Source of the DNA: CALODL01 sp942492115
Lineage (GTDB): Bacteria > Planctomycetota > Phycisphaerae > UBA1845 > CAIVHJ01
Direction: 5' to 3'
Assembly: GCA_942492115.1 (NCBI GenBank)
Contig: CALODL010000022.1
Span: 1 to 64,000 of the forward strand
DNA length: 64,000 bases
The notes beneath the pieces are model-generated. The model saw only the letters and a list, made by a program, of their open reading frames with translations, made no database searches and was not told the origin of the DNA. Both the position numbers and the translations under genes were made by a program. Below, in pieces: positions 8,283 to 16,300 of this stretch; position 1 is the first letter of the stretch; every line of letters starts with the position of its first letter.

Positions 8283-11200
8283 TCAACGCACTCGGAGCGG
8301 GACCGTGATGATCGCCGGGATTGTTGTACCTATTGCGATCTTGCCATTCATCGGTGTTCCAAACAAGAATGTGCGATCTTCCGGGCTCTGCCCATGCCGC
8401 ACATCGATGGCGAACTGACCGCGCGCGTCACGGCTTGCTTGCAGTGTCGCCGTCGCCAGGTACGCCGTCGCATGCGTGGGCACGCCTGCCGCATCCAGGC
8501 CGGCCACCATTTGATGGGTATCGACATTGAACGCGGACCAATACGCCAGATCGTCGAACACATGAGCAGGGCGCCCCTTTACCGCGGGGTCCGAACTGAT
8601 CGCCAAGTCAACGATTTCCAAGCTTCCCGATGTACCACCACTGGTTTCCAGATGAAGTTGATAGCCGCGAAGGTCCTCGATTGATCCCACCAGCAAGACA
8701 TCCACTTCGACGCTGTGACCCGGCTGAATCACGGACGCACGCGGCCGGAGCTCGAGATCCACGGCACCGACAACGTCGATGGTCACCTCAGGCGCAGGGC
8801 CGCCATCCACGCACACACAGTCGCTGGCCCCAGCGAACGCATTCAAGGCATGGAACGCATCGTTACCGTCACACACACCATCCGGGCTGCAGTCACCGAA
8901 TGGGCCTCCGGCATCAACGTTGTATGCCTGCGGCGGCGTGTCTTCACAAGGATAATCACCCATGCCTCCGGCACCGGTATCCGCGAAGCAATTCAATGCG
9001 TGAAAACGGTCGTTGCCGTCGGCACTGCCGTCTGGAGCACACTGCCCGAACTGCCCGCCCATGTCGGCAAAGACAATGCTGGTCGCGACACACGCTCCCT
9101 CGATACAAGCCCAGTGTAGACAGTTGTCGTCACGAATGCCGTTGCCATCCAGGTCCGCACAGTCGGCGTGGATGATGCAATCGTCCCCACCACCGCCACC
9201 GCAATCAAGCTCCTGACACCCTGCTTCAGCAAAGAATGTGCCGTCACAATCCAGCAGCGTCGCTCCGGAACTACACGTACCATCAGGTCGGCAACAGGCA
9301 CCGAATGGCTCCGCCATGCATGGTGCCGCATCGTCACAGACACCGCCTGCAGAGTACTCACCAATACAGTTTTCCGGGGAAACGCCATCGAGACACACAC
9401 CACTTGCCGTGCAACACGAGCCGCTTTCGACAGGCCCGCATGGTATCGCAGAGCACACCAGGTCTTCGAAGAATTCACCGTCACACAAATCGGCAGGAAC
9501 GCCGTCAGCACATCCGGTCAAACCACAACAAGCACCCTCCGGCAACAACTGGCAAGGCGGTTCGAGTTGAGCGCAGCTCTGCCCCTGTGCGAACTCCCCT
9601 GGACAGTCTTCCGGCAGCGCTCCGTCAACACAGTCGCTACCATCAATGCAACACGCTCCAACGACCGTGGCTGGCGTCAGGCTACTCGCGTGCTGCTCGA
9701 CAATCTCCAACTCGACGGGATATGTTTCAGAATTGAGCAATGCTGCATCGCCACCGATTGGCGAAAATCCAGTTGGCGAATTGGGATCGAAGACGAATTC
9801 GGTCGTTGCCCAATAGATTCCCTGCAGACCGGGGACTTGTCCATCGACAATGACAACTCCCACTTCGCTAATCGTTTGCCCGGTCTGCCACGCCCCCTGA
9901 TTGAAGCCCAGCGAATTGTGCAAATAGTACTCCGCGAGATTAACGGCTGTGTAGATCGTACCCCCGCCAGCCACCGGAGCCAGATCAGGAATGCGCCAAG
10001 CAACACCGGGTAGCACCTCGAGCGCGACGAATTCATATTGTCCCGTCATCGGATTGATCTGAAGATTGCCTGCATACACGTCACTGGAGCCGTTCTCGCG
10101 AATAATCTCCTGACGCCAATCGGTTGGCTCACGCGGAGGGAAGAAGCAGAAGCTTACAACCTGGCCATCGAACTCAGGATGGGTCTCCCTGGCATCAAGT
10201 GCGCCGGTCGTATCGACACGAATCATGTCCCCCTCTTCGGTGATTACATCGTAATACCACGGTTCATCCAAGATAGGATCACCGTTGCGCGTCCAGAAGA
10301 AGGTCAAGTCTTCCTGGGGAACGATACGATCGTATACCGGCCGGCAGGCCAATGGGTAGTCCTCGACCTCCCCAAATTGGGCTGCGCCTTCATGCAGGTT
10401 CAAGCCAGGAGATAGGCCTGCGACGCCAAAGCTGCTGGATTGTACCTGCTCGCCGTAATCGAGGCGGGCGCGCACCCACACCGTCTTCTCTGTCACCGGC
10501 ATCATGACTGTCGCCGAGCAGGTTCCGGCACCATTGAGCGCGTGGTTACTGAGCACGCGCTCGGCTGGTTCCCACTGCTTGTTGGTGTTCAAGTCAATCC
10601 ACAAGTTGACGAACAAGTTATGGGCCGCGTAGTCATGCCCGGCGCCATAGGCATCAATGGCTGTTTGGATATCCACATGTATTGTGACCTCTTCGCCCCA
10701 ACGCGGCGGATCCGGTTCGAAGCGGACGCCATCATCGAACTTGTCACGATTCACTACGTTGGCCTCGCACTCCGCGTCAACATCCGATCCCTCTGCAGTA
10801 CCGATCCATTCGTACGTGAAGTTGCGGGCGACCTGGCGTCGCTTGATTCCGAACTTGTGGCTTGGGCCGGCCGACGGTGTCGGCAGGTTGACGCCGTTGA
10901 GTGTACGTCCCCCGCCCACGCCGTGAACCAGTGAACTGAATTGTGGGCTGACTGCCCGATCGATATTCGGCGCATCGCCCAGATCGGGGCAATAGAGAAA
11001 ATTGCAGCCATCCTGGTCCGAATCCTTCAGAGTATGGTTGGCCCAGCCACCATCATGCGCCCCGTGTGGATGCGGCGCTGCCGGGTTGTTGTCGACGTTC
11101 CAGAACTGCTCCATCAATGCGTTGGCCGCATTGTTCATCGATCCACCCAGCGGGGCATTGTGATGTAGCCCGACCAGGTGACCCACCTCATGTGTCGCGA

Positions 11201-11858
11201 TGGTTTGAAAGTCGACCTCGAACTCCTCGACCCCATCACCATCGTGGTCAGTGTCGTTTGCGCCCGGAAATACGCCGAATGGGGGCAGGTTGTGATCGAA
11301 TTCACATGTTCCCCCATCCGCCTCGAATACCCAGCGCATCCACGCGGGCGTCATGGGATTGAACACGATGTCGACTTCCTGGATCTGGCCGCTGCTCGCG
11401 CTGCGGGTCACAATCGTCAGGCCGAACAAGCCGCCGGTCACCTGGGGACTCGTTCCGAAACTCAGGGTGTTCCAGCCATCAACCGCAAAACCACCAGCCG
11501 GAACACCAACCGTCTCGTTGCGAAACGCGATCAGACTTGGAGTCACACCTTCCCAGGCATCAAACGCCGACTGAATCGTGTTCTGGGCCAACGCCCGATC
11601 GGCCGCATCATCGGCCGTGCCATCACCGTCAAGGTCAGGCACCGCGGCAGTCCCCAGCGCCCAGGGAATTCGGCAATTCGGAAATTCACGCAGATCCCAG
11701 TGTGCAAACCCAGGATCTTCGTGTGGGGCTTTGCGGTCCCCATGGGCATCACTGGCCGGATCGATCAAGCGGAACTCTTGTCCCGCTGCCATCGACACGC
11801 AGGTCGTCAGCACCAACAATACGCCAATACTGCGAATCATGAGGCGTTTCGTCGTCAT
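8283..11858 (-). CDS. Large secreted matrixin-like metalloprotease with cysteine repeats, dockerin-like and cohesin-like regions
   Basis: The start at 11858 has GGAGGG 7 bases upstream and begins a signal peptide (residues 1-26, ending SMAAGQ); the frame is open upstream but without support. The 1191-residue protein has a metzincin domain with HEVGHLVGLHH at residues 223-233, matching HExxHxxGxxH, then a GEVEDYPL segment, a beta region, four Cys-rich repeats of about 37 residues beginning GACC/GSCC (about 743-891), a doublet DGNDRFHALNCF / DGNDAFHALNAF that resembles dockerin calcium loops (about 892-1024), and a cohesin-like C-terminal domain (1025-1191). The start lies one base after the stop of the upstream gene, so the two are translated together. 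Probably an extracellular protease; substrate unknown. Confidence 0.88.
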   Translation of the reverse strand: MTTKRLMIRSIGVLLVLTTCVSMAAGQEFRLIDPASDAHGDRKAPHEDPGFAHWDLREFPNCRIPWALGTAAVPDLDGDGTADDAADRALAQNTIQSAFDAWEGVTPSLIAFRNETVGVPAGGFAVDGWNTLSFGTSPQVTGGLFGLTIVTRSASSGQIQEVDIVFNPMTPAWMRWVFEADGGTCEFDHNLPPFGVFPGANDTDHDGDGVEEFEVDFQTIATHEVGHLVGLHHNAPLGGSMNNAANALMEQFWNVDNNPAAPHPHGAHDGGWANHTLKDSDQDGCNFLYCPDLGDAPNIDRAVSPQFSSLVHGVGGGRTLNGVNLPTPSAGPSHKFGIKRRQVARNFTYEWIGTAEGSDVDAECEANVVNRDKFDDGVRFEPDPPRWGEEVTIHVDIQTAIDAYGAGHDYAAHNLFVNLWIDLNTNKQWEPAERVLSNHALNGAGTCSATVMMPVTEKTVWVRARLDYGEQVQSSSFGVAGLSPGLNLHEGAAQFGEVEDYPLACRPVYDRIVPQEDLTFFWTRNGDPILDEPWYYDVITEEGDMIRVDTTGALDARETHPEFDGQVVSFCFFPPREPTDWRQEIIRENGSSDVYAGNLQINPMTGQYEFVALEVLPGVAWRIPDLAPVAGGGTIYTAVNLAEYYLHNSLGFNQGAWQTGQTISEVGVVIVDGQVPGLQGIYWATTEFVFDPNSPTGFSPIGGDAALLNSETYPVELEIVEQHASSLTPATVVGACCIDGSDCVDGALPEDCPGEFAQGQSCAQLEPPCQLLPEGACCGLTGCADGVPADLCDGEFFEDLVCSAIPCGPVESGSCCTASGVCLDGVSPENCIGEYSAGGVCDDAAPCMAEPFGACCRPDGTCSSGATLLDCDGTFFAEAGCQELDCGGGGGDDCIIHADCADLDGNGIRDDNCLHWACIEGACVATSIVFADMGGQFGQCAPDGSADGNDRFHALNCFADTGAGGMGDYPCEDTPPQAYNVDAGGPFGDCSPDGVCDGNDAFHALNAFAGASDCVCVDGGPAPEVTIDVVGAVDLELRPRASVIQPGHSVEVDVLLVGSIEDLRGYQLHLETSGGTSGSLEIVDLAISSDPAVKGRPAHVFDDLAYWSAFNVDTHQMVAGLDAAGVPTHATAYLATATLQASRDARGQFAIDVRHGQSPEDRTFLFGTPMNGKIAIGTTIPAIITVPLRVR

Positions 11859-11859
11859 G

Positions 11860-12393
11860 TTACTTACCCTCCTGCTGCCGCGCGTGCGTTGCAACAATCG
11901 TTGCAATACGTGTGCGGAACGCCCGGCGACTCTCATCACGAAGTGATACGGATTCCTGACCGCTGATTGGATCAAGGCGAATTGGCAGTTTGCCCTGATG
12001 CAGGCCCGTGATCGGCAACAGTGCGCCGGGATTGTTGATGAACATGAAGGCTTCCTCGCCAACGGCATAGGTGTTGCCCCCCACAACTTCCATCACCGTA
12101 TCCCCAACCTGACCGCCCAGCACGGTCAGCGTCATCGTCCGGCGCTGGCCGATATTCCCTTTGAGGACCGTTTTGATTGCCACTATGACGCGTGTGTGAA
12201 TCTGGGTGCGAGCTGCGTTCCAGGCGCTACTGACTTCAAGCACGCGCCCCTCGATGATGACGCTCGATTGTCGAACCAGTTGGACATCGTTCATTGTGCG
12301 AACGGAACTCGCGCTCACGTCCCCCGCCACACTACCTATCCAGCAGGCAACCGCCGCGCATACCACGCCCATGCTAGAACCAGGGTTTCTCAT
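11860..12393 (-). CDS. Small secreted protein cotranscribed with the matrixin-like protease
   Basis: The 177-residue protein starts at an ATG preceded by AGGAGA at 6 bases and carries a signal peptide (MRNPGSSMGVVCAAVACW, cleavage near SVAGDVSA). The mature part is beta-rich: VIIEGRVLEVSSAW, then HTRVIVAIKTVLKGN and LTVLGGQVGD, then EEAFMFINN, suggesting an OB-like or small barrel fold. I do not recognise a named family with confidence, though this pattern of GxV-LKG-GGxVG is familiar from proteins next to secreted metalloproteases. The stop codon is separated by one base from the protease start, which suggests a partner, inhibitor or chaperone role (inference). Confidence 0.75.
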   Translation of the reverse strand: MRNPGSSMGVVCAAVACWIGSVAGDVSASSVRTMNDVQLVRQSSVIIEGRVLEVSSAWNAARTQIHTRVIVAIKTVLKGNIGQRRTMTLTVLGGQVGDTVMEVVGGNTYAVGEEAFMFINNPGALLPITGLHQGKLPIRLDPISGQESVSLRDESRRAFRTRIATIVATHARQQEGK

Positions 12394-13105
12394 TCTGTCT
12401 CCTTTGAGCTTGGGCGCCGGATCGCCAGGCAGCGACGCATTCACCCCTGCTCGCTCGTCAAGAGGGATTGCGACCTGATGTGGCCGCGCCGAATACACTT
12501 GAGATGGTCTCGTGACTCATGATCATGATGATTCTCTCACGAAGCGGTACCCCTGAGTCGTGTGGATCTTTTGCAACTCCGGGGAAATGCGGCAGTGGGC
12601 GAATGAAGATGGAGGCGGTATGACAAGAAAGGTACTTCAAGACATTCCGGGCTGGGCCTTCGCACATGACCCTGTTGACGCACGCGTGACGGAGGGTTCG
12701 AGGCATGGGCCGCTGCGGGGCAAAGCGGTCAGTGAAGCCGTTCATGACATGGAGCAAGAGGGCGGGATTGGAACACCGAACTCCGTCATGATGCCAACTT
12801 ATTTGACGGGCGAGGCGCTGCCGGTCGGCCTCCGGCGGACTGCGGTCATCGGCTCGAGCCCGCAGTCGGGGAGGACGTCCGGTCCTGCAAACTTGTGAAG
12901 AACCAAAAAAAAAGCCCCGTCAGCAGGGCAGGCAAGCCAGAACCGACCCTGCTAACGGAGACCTGAAGTTCTGAATCATGCTCTCTTTTCCACTCTTACC
13001 GGGGCCGAGTATCCACCTGATCGGAGGATCTGACAATCAAAAACTACCACAAGTGGAGTGGTTAATGTAAACGCATTACTCGTCGACGTAAAATGCACTC
13101 ACACT
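12394..13105. other. Intergenic region, only a terminator recognised
   Basis: About 700 bases without a convincing gene. A 112-codon frame at 12560-12898 (+) has no signal, domain or ribosome-binding sequence that would support it. The only clear element is the rho-independent terminator at 12905-12958. Confidence 0.5.
12905..12958 (-). terminator. Rho-independent terminator
   Basis: Read on the minus strand, GTTAGCAGGG pairs with CCCTGCTGAC (one G-T pair) across an 18-base loop, followed by GGGGC and nine T residues. It lies about 150 bases beyond the small hypothetical gene at 13106-13300 and probably ends that transcript. Confidence 0.8.
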
Positions 13106-13300
13106 TTACGAAGCCTGAGCGTACGCGGGCTGCTCATCCGCATCGATCCGCTCGAACGCTGCTTCGAGCAACCGTTTGGCCTTGAGCTGCACACCCAGTT
13201 CCTCGACGGTCGTGGTCCGCAAAAGCTCTTCGACGATTGCTGCAAGGAACGGCTCATCGCAACGCAGCTTGTTCAAACGGGCTGTCGACAATTTCTTCAT
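13106..13300 (-). CDS. Small hypothetical protein
   Basis: A 64-residue product starting MKKLSTARLNKLRCDEPF, with a GGGGGTG ribosome-binding sequence directly upstream of the ATG at 13300. It is charged and predicted to be mostly helical (EELLRTTTVEELGVQLKAKRLLEAAFE), with no signal peptide or known motif. The strong terminator downstream on the same strand, and codon composition typical of the neighbourhood, argue that it is expressed. An earlier in-frame start at 13339 exists but lacks support. Function unknown. Confidence 0.55.
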   Translation of the reverse strand: MKKLSTARLNKLRCDEPFLAAIVEELLRTTTVEELGVQLKAKRLLEAAFERIDADEQPAYAQAS

Positions 13301-13694
13301 GGCACACCCCCAATCCTTAGTCTGTGGCTGCCTTCGCATCCTGCACCGGCCGCGTACCTGGCACCCTCGCGAGCACCTCTCACAGACCCACGCGTCATCG
13401 GCTCAGGAATACCGCAGACTGGAGGAATAATGTCCACTCCAGGTCAAGTGAAGGTTGGGAGCCCAAGCCGCGATGGGCCGCCTCACCGCGCAAACGATAG
13501 CGCTGCCTGATTGGACGCCCCAAATTGGGACCGGTCAGCGGGCCCATTGTGAAATGTTCAGCCAACCATGTTGATGGTCAAGAGACAGTGTGGTCCGAGC
13601 GTCAGGATAGCGCGGATCGTTGATCCACGATCAACCGGGACGGCCACTGGCATGGCCTTCGAGGGGGACTCCGTGAGACAGGTGATGCAGGTGG
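13301..13694. other. Intergenic region, nothing recognised
   Basis: No coding frame, repeat or strong hairpin is supported between the small hypothetical gene and the end of the AhpD-like gene. Confidence 0.4.
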
Positions 13695-14222
13695 TCACTC
13701 GAGATCGACGCCCAGCCCATCCGCAATCCGATTGACGAATGCAAAATACGCGGTGACTGCACAAATATCGTGAATGGCGCGGTCATCGAAGCCATGTTGG
13801 CGAAGGGCCGCCACGTCCTCGCTCGTCATTGAGCCGGGCGTAAGTGTCAGCTTGACCGCATAGTCGAGCATTACGCGATCTTCAATTGTGACATCCGCAT
13901 GGACATGATCAGATGCCAACTGCTCGACCATCCAGTCCTGCTCCTTGCGATCGATCCCCTTCGCTGCGAGCAACCGACGGAGCCCCGCCCCGTGATGGTG
14001 CAGTCAGTAATGACATGCATTGTGTGCCGACACAACAATGGCAATCATCTCGCGCTGCATTCGTGTCAACGGGCTGTCGCCGTGCAGCAACTCTTTGTAC
14101 AGATCGTAATGCTGCCGCAGCACGCGACTGTGTGTGCCATGTATGCGGATAATATTGTCGTCGTCCGGCACACGATCTTCGGCAGGAACCTGATCTGATG
14201 AAACATACTTGATGTACGCCAT
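13695..14222 (-). CDS. AhpD-like (CMD family) peroxidase-related selenoprotein, in-frame TGA as Sec
   Basis: Two open segments lie in one frame, separated only by a TGA at 14004-14006. Read through, the protein has 175 residues and the family signature becomes SAHNACHYU-LHHHGAGLRRLLA, where relatives have CxxC-xxHHG; the TGA sits exactly on the second redox cysteine, giving CxxU. Sequence on both sides (MAYIKYVSSDQVPAEDR; then DRAIHDICAVTAYFAFVNRIADGL) is well preserved family sequence, so this is not a decayed gene. AhpD-like CxxU proteins are an established selenoprotein group acting in peroxide or disulfide reduction. A SECIS-like hairpin follows the TGA. The ATG at 14222 matches the family start; the frame is open to 14315, where the added residues look like a leader peptide but have no ribosome-binding sequence. 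Sec machinery is outside this window. Confidence 0.82.
13977..13993 (-). promoter_or_regulatory. SECIS-like hairpin downstream of the in-frame TGA
   Basis: In the transcript the six-base stem ACGGGG/CUCCGU with loop CGGGG occupies positions 11-27 after the UGA, so the apical loop is 17-21 nucleotides from the codon and contains guanines near its 5' side. That is within the spacing known for bacterial SECIS elements. The fold was paired by eye only. Confidence 0.5.
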
Positions 14223-14345
14223 GTCTTCTTGTGAACCTCCAATGGGATCGGCCGACGAAAAAACGAAGGTAGTCAAAAGAAAAGCCGCCGACAACCACAT
14301 TCCACCCCAGCTCATGGGGAAGCGGTTGCCGACGACCGTGGGCTC

Positions 14346-14379
14346 AAAAAAAGAAGCGGAGGAGGAACCAGCGTCCTCC
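14346..14379 (-). terminator. Terminator-like hairpin ahead of the selenoprotein gene
   Basis: On the minus strand GGAGGA pairs with TCCTCC across a 7-base loop, followed within 8 bases by seven T residues. No coding gene lies upstream on this strand, so it may end a non-coding transcript or act as an attenuator for the AhpD-like gene about 120 bases further on. Confidence 0.45.
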
Positions 14380-15154
14380 CGGCGATTCGTCCACAGACCG
14401 GAGTCCGCGGACGGATCGTCCTCGATTGCCGCATTGTGCTGGATGCATCGCCCGGAGTGGCTGCTCTCAACAGTCCCGTTCTGCGATGCAGTTATGGTGC
14501 CCCGTACCCAGCCTCTGCTGAGTATCCAGCGAGATTCTTCAACGATGCCGTGATGCGAGTCCTGCGTTCACCGCGTTGGCCGGTTTCGCGCCCGCAGGCA
14601 CCACCCGTGTCCATCGCTCCCGCGATCGTTCTCGCGTGCATCGCCTCCCCTGCACTGGCCTTTCTGGCACCATGCTTCGGCAATCTACCGCATTTGTCGC
14701 ATCCCGGTCGTCGCACACCCGGCGGTCCCTGACCACCGTGCGTTGATCGGGATGCACCGGACCTTGAGCAATGGGTGTGCCAAACAGGTCGTCAGACATT
14801 CGATCGCACGGCGGCATGGACTTAAGCTGCACACCCGTGCCTGTGTGGCGCTGCGCATGCACCCACTGCCCATCCCCAGGTGGGGACTATGCCCAAACGG
14901 ACCTGACCGCGACCCGACCCCCGTCTACCGGGCTGGTCGTTTCAATGTGTACGATGAGATCTCAATTGACATTGAGCTTTGCCGAGTAGAACAGGACGAC
15001 ATTCATTCGTTCATCGCCATGTGCCCAGAGCACAACAGCACGCGCCCTCTCGCGACCACAGAGCCCATTAGAAGTTTCACAGTTTTGCTACCGAACGCGC
15101 GCGAATCCAATGGGTGGGTTCGAATTTCCAACCGTGGTCTGGTATTGAACATTT
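14380..15154. other. Long intergenic region, nothing recognised
   Basis: Between the attenuator-like hairpin and the next gene no frame on either strand has protein-like features, and I recognise no structural RNA. Promoters of the two divergent flanking genes should lie here. Confidence 0.4.
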
Positions 15155-16105
15155 ATGTCAGATGCACCCCAAGTCACTTCCGCTGCTCCGGATTGGACGC
15201 ACGTCCACTTTGATGTGACCTGCGGACGATGCGGCGGACTCCTCAACGGCGTGACTGGCAACCACTGCCCTCATTGCAGCCTTGTTCTTGATTGGCACGA
15301 CGTCCTGCCGGTCAATGAAATCCGCTGCCCGGTTTGCACCTACAACCTCATTGGTTTGAGTGAACCACGCTGCCCGGAGTGTGGCCGTGTGTTCGACTGG
15401 AATAACATCCTGCATCTGGCACGAAGTGGATCTCATACCCTCTTCGAACGTCAATGGAGAACACAGCCCATTCGTACACTGGCGCGCACGATGTGGCTGT
15501 CCGTCGCACGACCATTCCGTCTGTGGTCGTCGTACGATGTCCATGATCCACCGCAGTTGATCCCCCTCGTGCTCATGATCTTGGTGCAGTTCGCCATGTT
15601 TTATTGGGGATGGGATGTCATCGCGGTCGGGGCAACGTGGTTCATGGATAACCTTGCACGTTGGAATGACTCGAACCAGACATTCGTGTACAACCTGCGA
15701 CTGTCGAACAACGACATGGTTTTCCTGGCATATTGGTACTTTGCAACATTCCTGAGTTTTCAAGTCTTCATCCTGTCCAAGAGGCGATTCCGTGTGCGTT
15801 GGCAGCAGACGCTCCGCGTTTTCGTGCACGCCACCTGCCCGCTGGCCTGCGCCACGATGGCCTGGTGCATGGTCGAAATGTGCATGGATATTGGGTTGTT
15901 GGTCAAGCCTGGCTTGCGCTGGTCCGGGTCTGACTACTATATGGCTGGCAGAATAGTGCTGTTCAGCTTAGCCGCGCTCTCATGCTTCTACGTGTGGGTT
16001 GGCTATGCGCGCTATCTCGAGATGCCTCGAGGCTGGGGGGTTGCGATCTTGGGACTCGTGCTAGGTCACTGCGCTGCCCGATGGATGATGATTATGTGGC
16101 ATTAG
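15155..16105 (+). CDS. Membrane protein with N-terminal double zinc ribbon
   Basis: The 316-residue product carries two zinc-ribbon halves near the N-terminus: CGRCGGLL with CPHCS at about 24-42, then CPVCTYNLIGLSEPRCPECGRVF at about 58-80 (written here as two Cys pairs around YNLIGL). The second is a hallmark of planctomycete membrane proteins. Five or so hydrophobic segments follow from about residue 130 to the C-terminus. It is probably an inner-membrane protein of Yip1-like topology; function unknown. No good ribosome-binding sequence precedes the ATG. The stop codon directly abuts a dispersed repeat. Confidence 0.75.
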   Translation: MSDAPQVTSAAPDWTHVHFDVTCGRCGGLLNGVTGNHCPHCSLVLDWHDVLPVNEIRCPVCTYNLIGLSEPRCPECGRVFDWNNILHLARSGSHTLFERQWRTQPIRTLARTMWLSVARPFRLWSSYDVHDPPQLIPLVLMILVQFAMFYWGWDVIAVGATWFMDNLARWNDSNQTFVYNLRLSNNDMVFLAYWYFATFLSFQVFILSKRRFRVRWQQTLRVFVHATCPLACATMAWCMVEMCMDIGLLVKPGLRWSGSDYYMAGRIVLFSLAALSCFYVWVGYARYLEMPRGWGVAILGLVLGHCAARWMMIMWH

Positions 16106-16106
16106 C

Positions 16107-16268
16107 GAAAACTCCGCGAGTTACGATCGACGCGAAGCTTGCTTTCTGCATTCTCAGCCCGAGTTGGTCCTCAACGTATTGACCGATACGCCTGCGGCTA
16201 TTTCGGCCCTGCGGCCTTGACGGCAAACGCCTCGCCCGATCTCGCCAAACCGTAGTTCAGACAGTGCC
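16107..16268 (+). repeat. MITE-like dispersed repeat, copy A (left end degenerate)
   Basis: This stretch matches 33161-33335 in opposite orientation over its whole length, with identical blocks such as TTTCGGCCCTGCGGCCTTGA. The right end TTCAGACAGTGCC is conserved, while the left terminal repeat has been lost or diverged. It starts directly after the stop of the zinc-ribbon membrane protein. See copy B for the terminal inverted repeats. Confidence 0.8.
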
Positions 16269-16300
16269 CAGGACTGGGACAGTGCCGGAAGGAAGACACA

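Noticed and set aside
12560..12898. A 112-codon plus-strand frame between two minus-strand genes
   Set aside because: No signal peptide, domain, or ribosome-binding sequence, and the residue composition is irregular.
13695..14315. Two separate small genes around 14004
   Set aside because: Both parts lie in one frame and together make one conserved protein, so a TGA-containing single gene is the better reading.
14209..14732. Plus-strand frames of 100-115 codons upstream of the zinc-ribbon membrane gene
   Set aside because: Composition is not protein-like and they overlap the promoter region of the AhpD-like gene.
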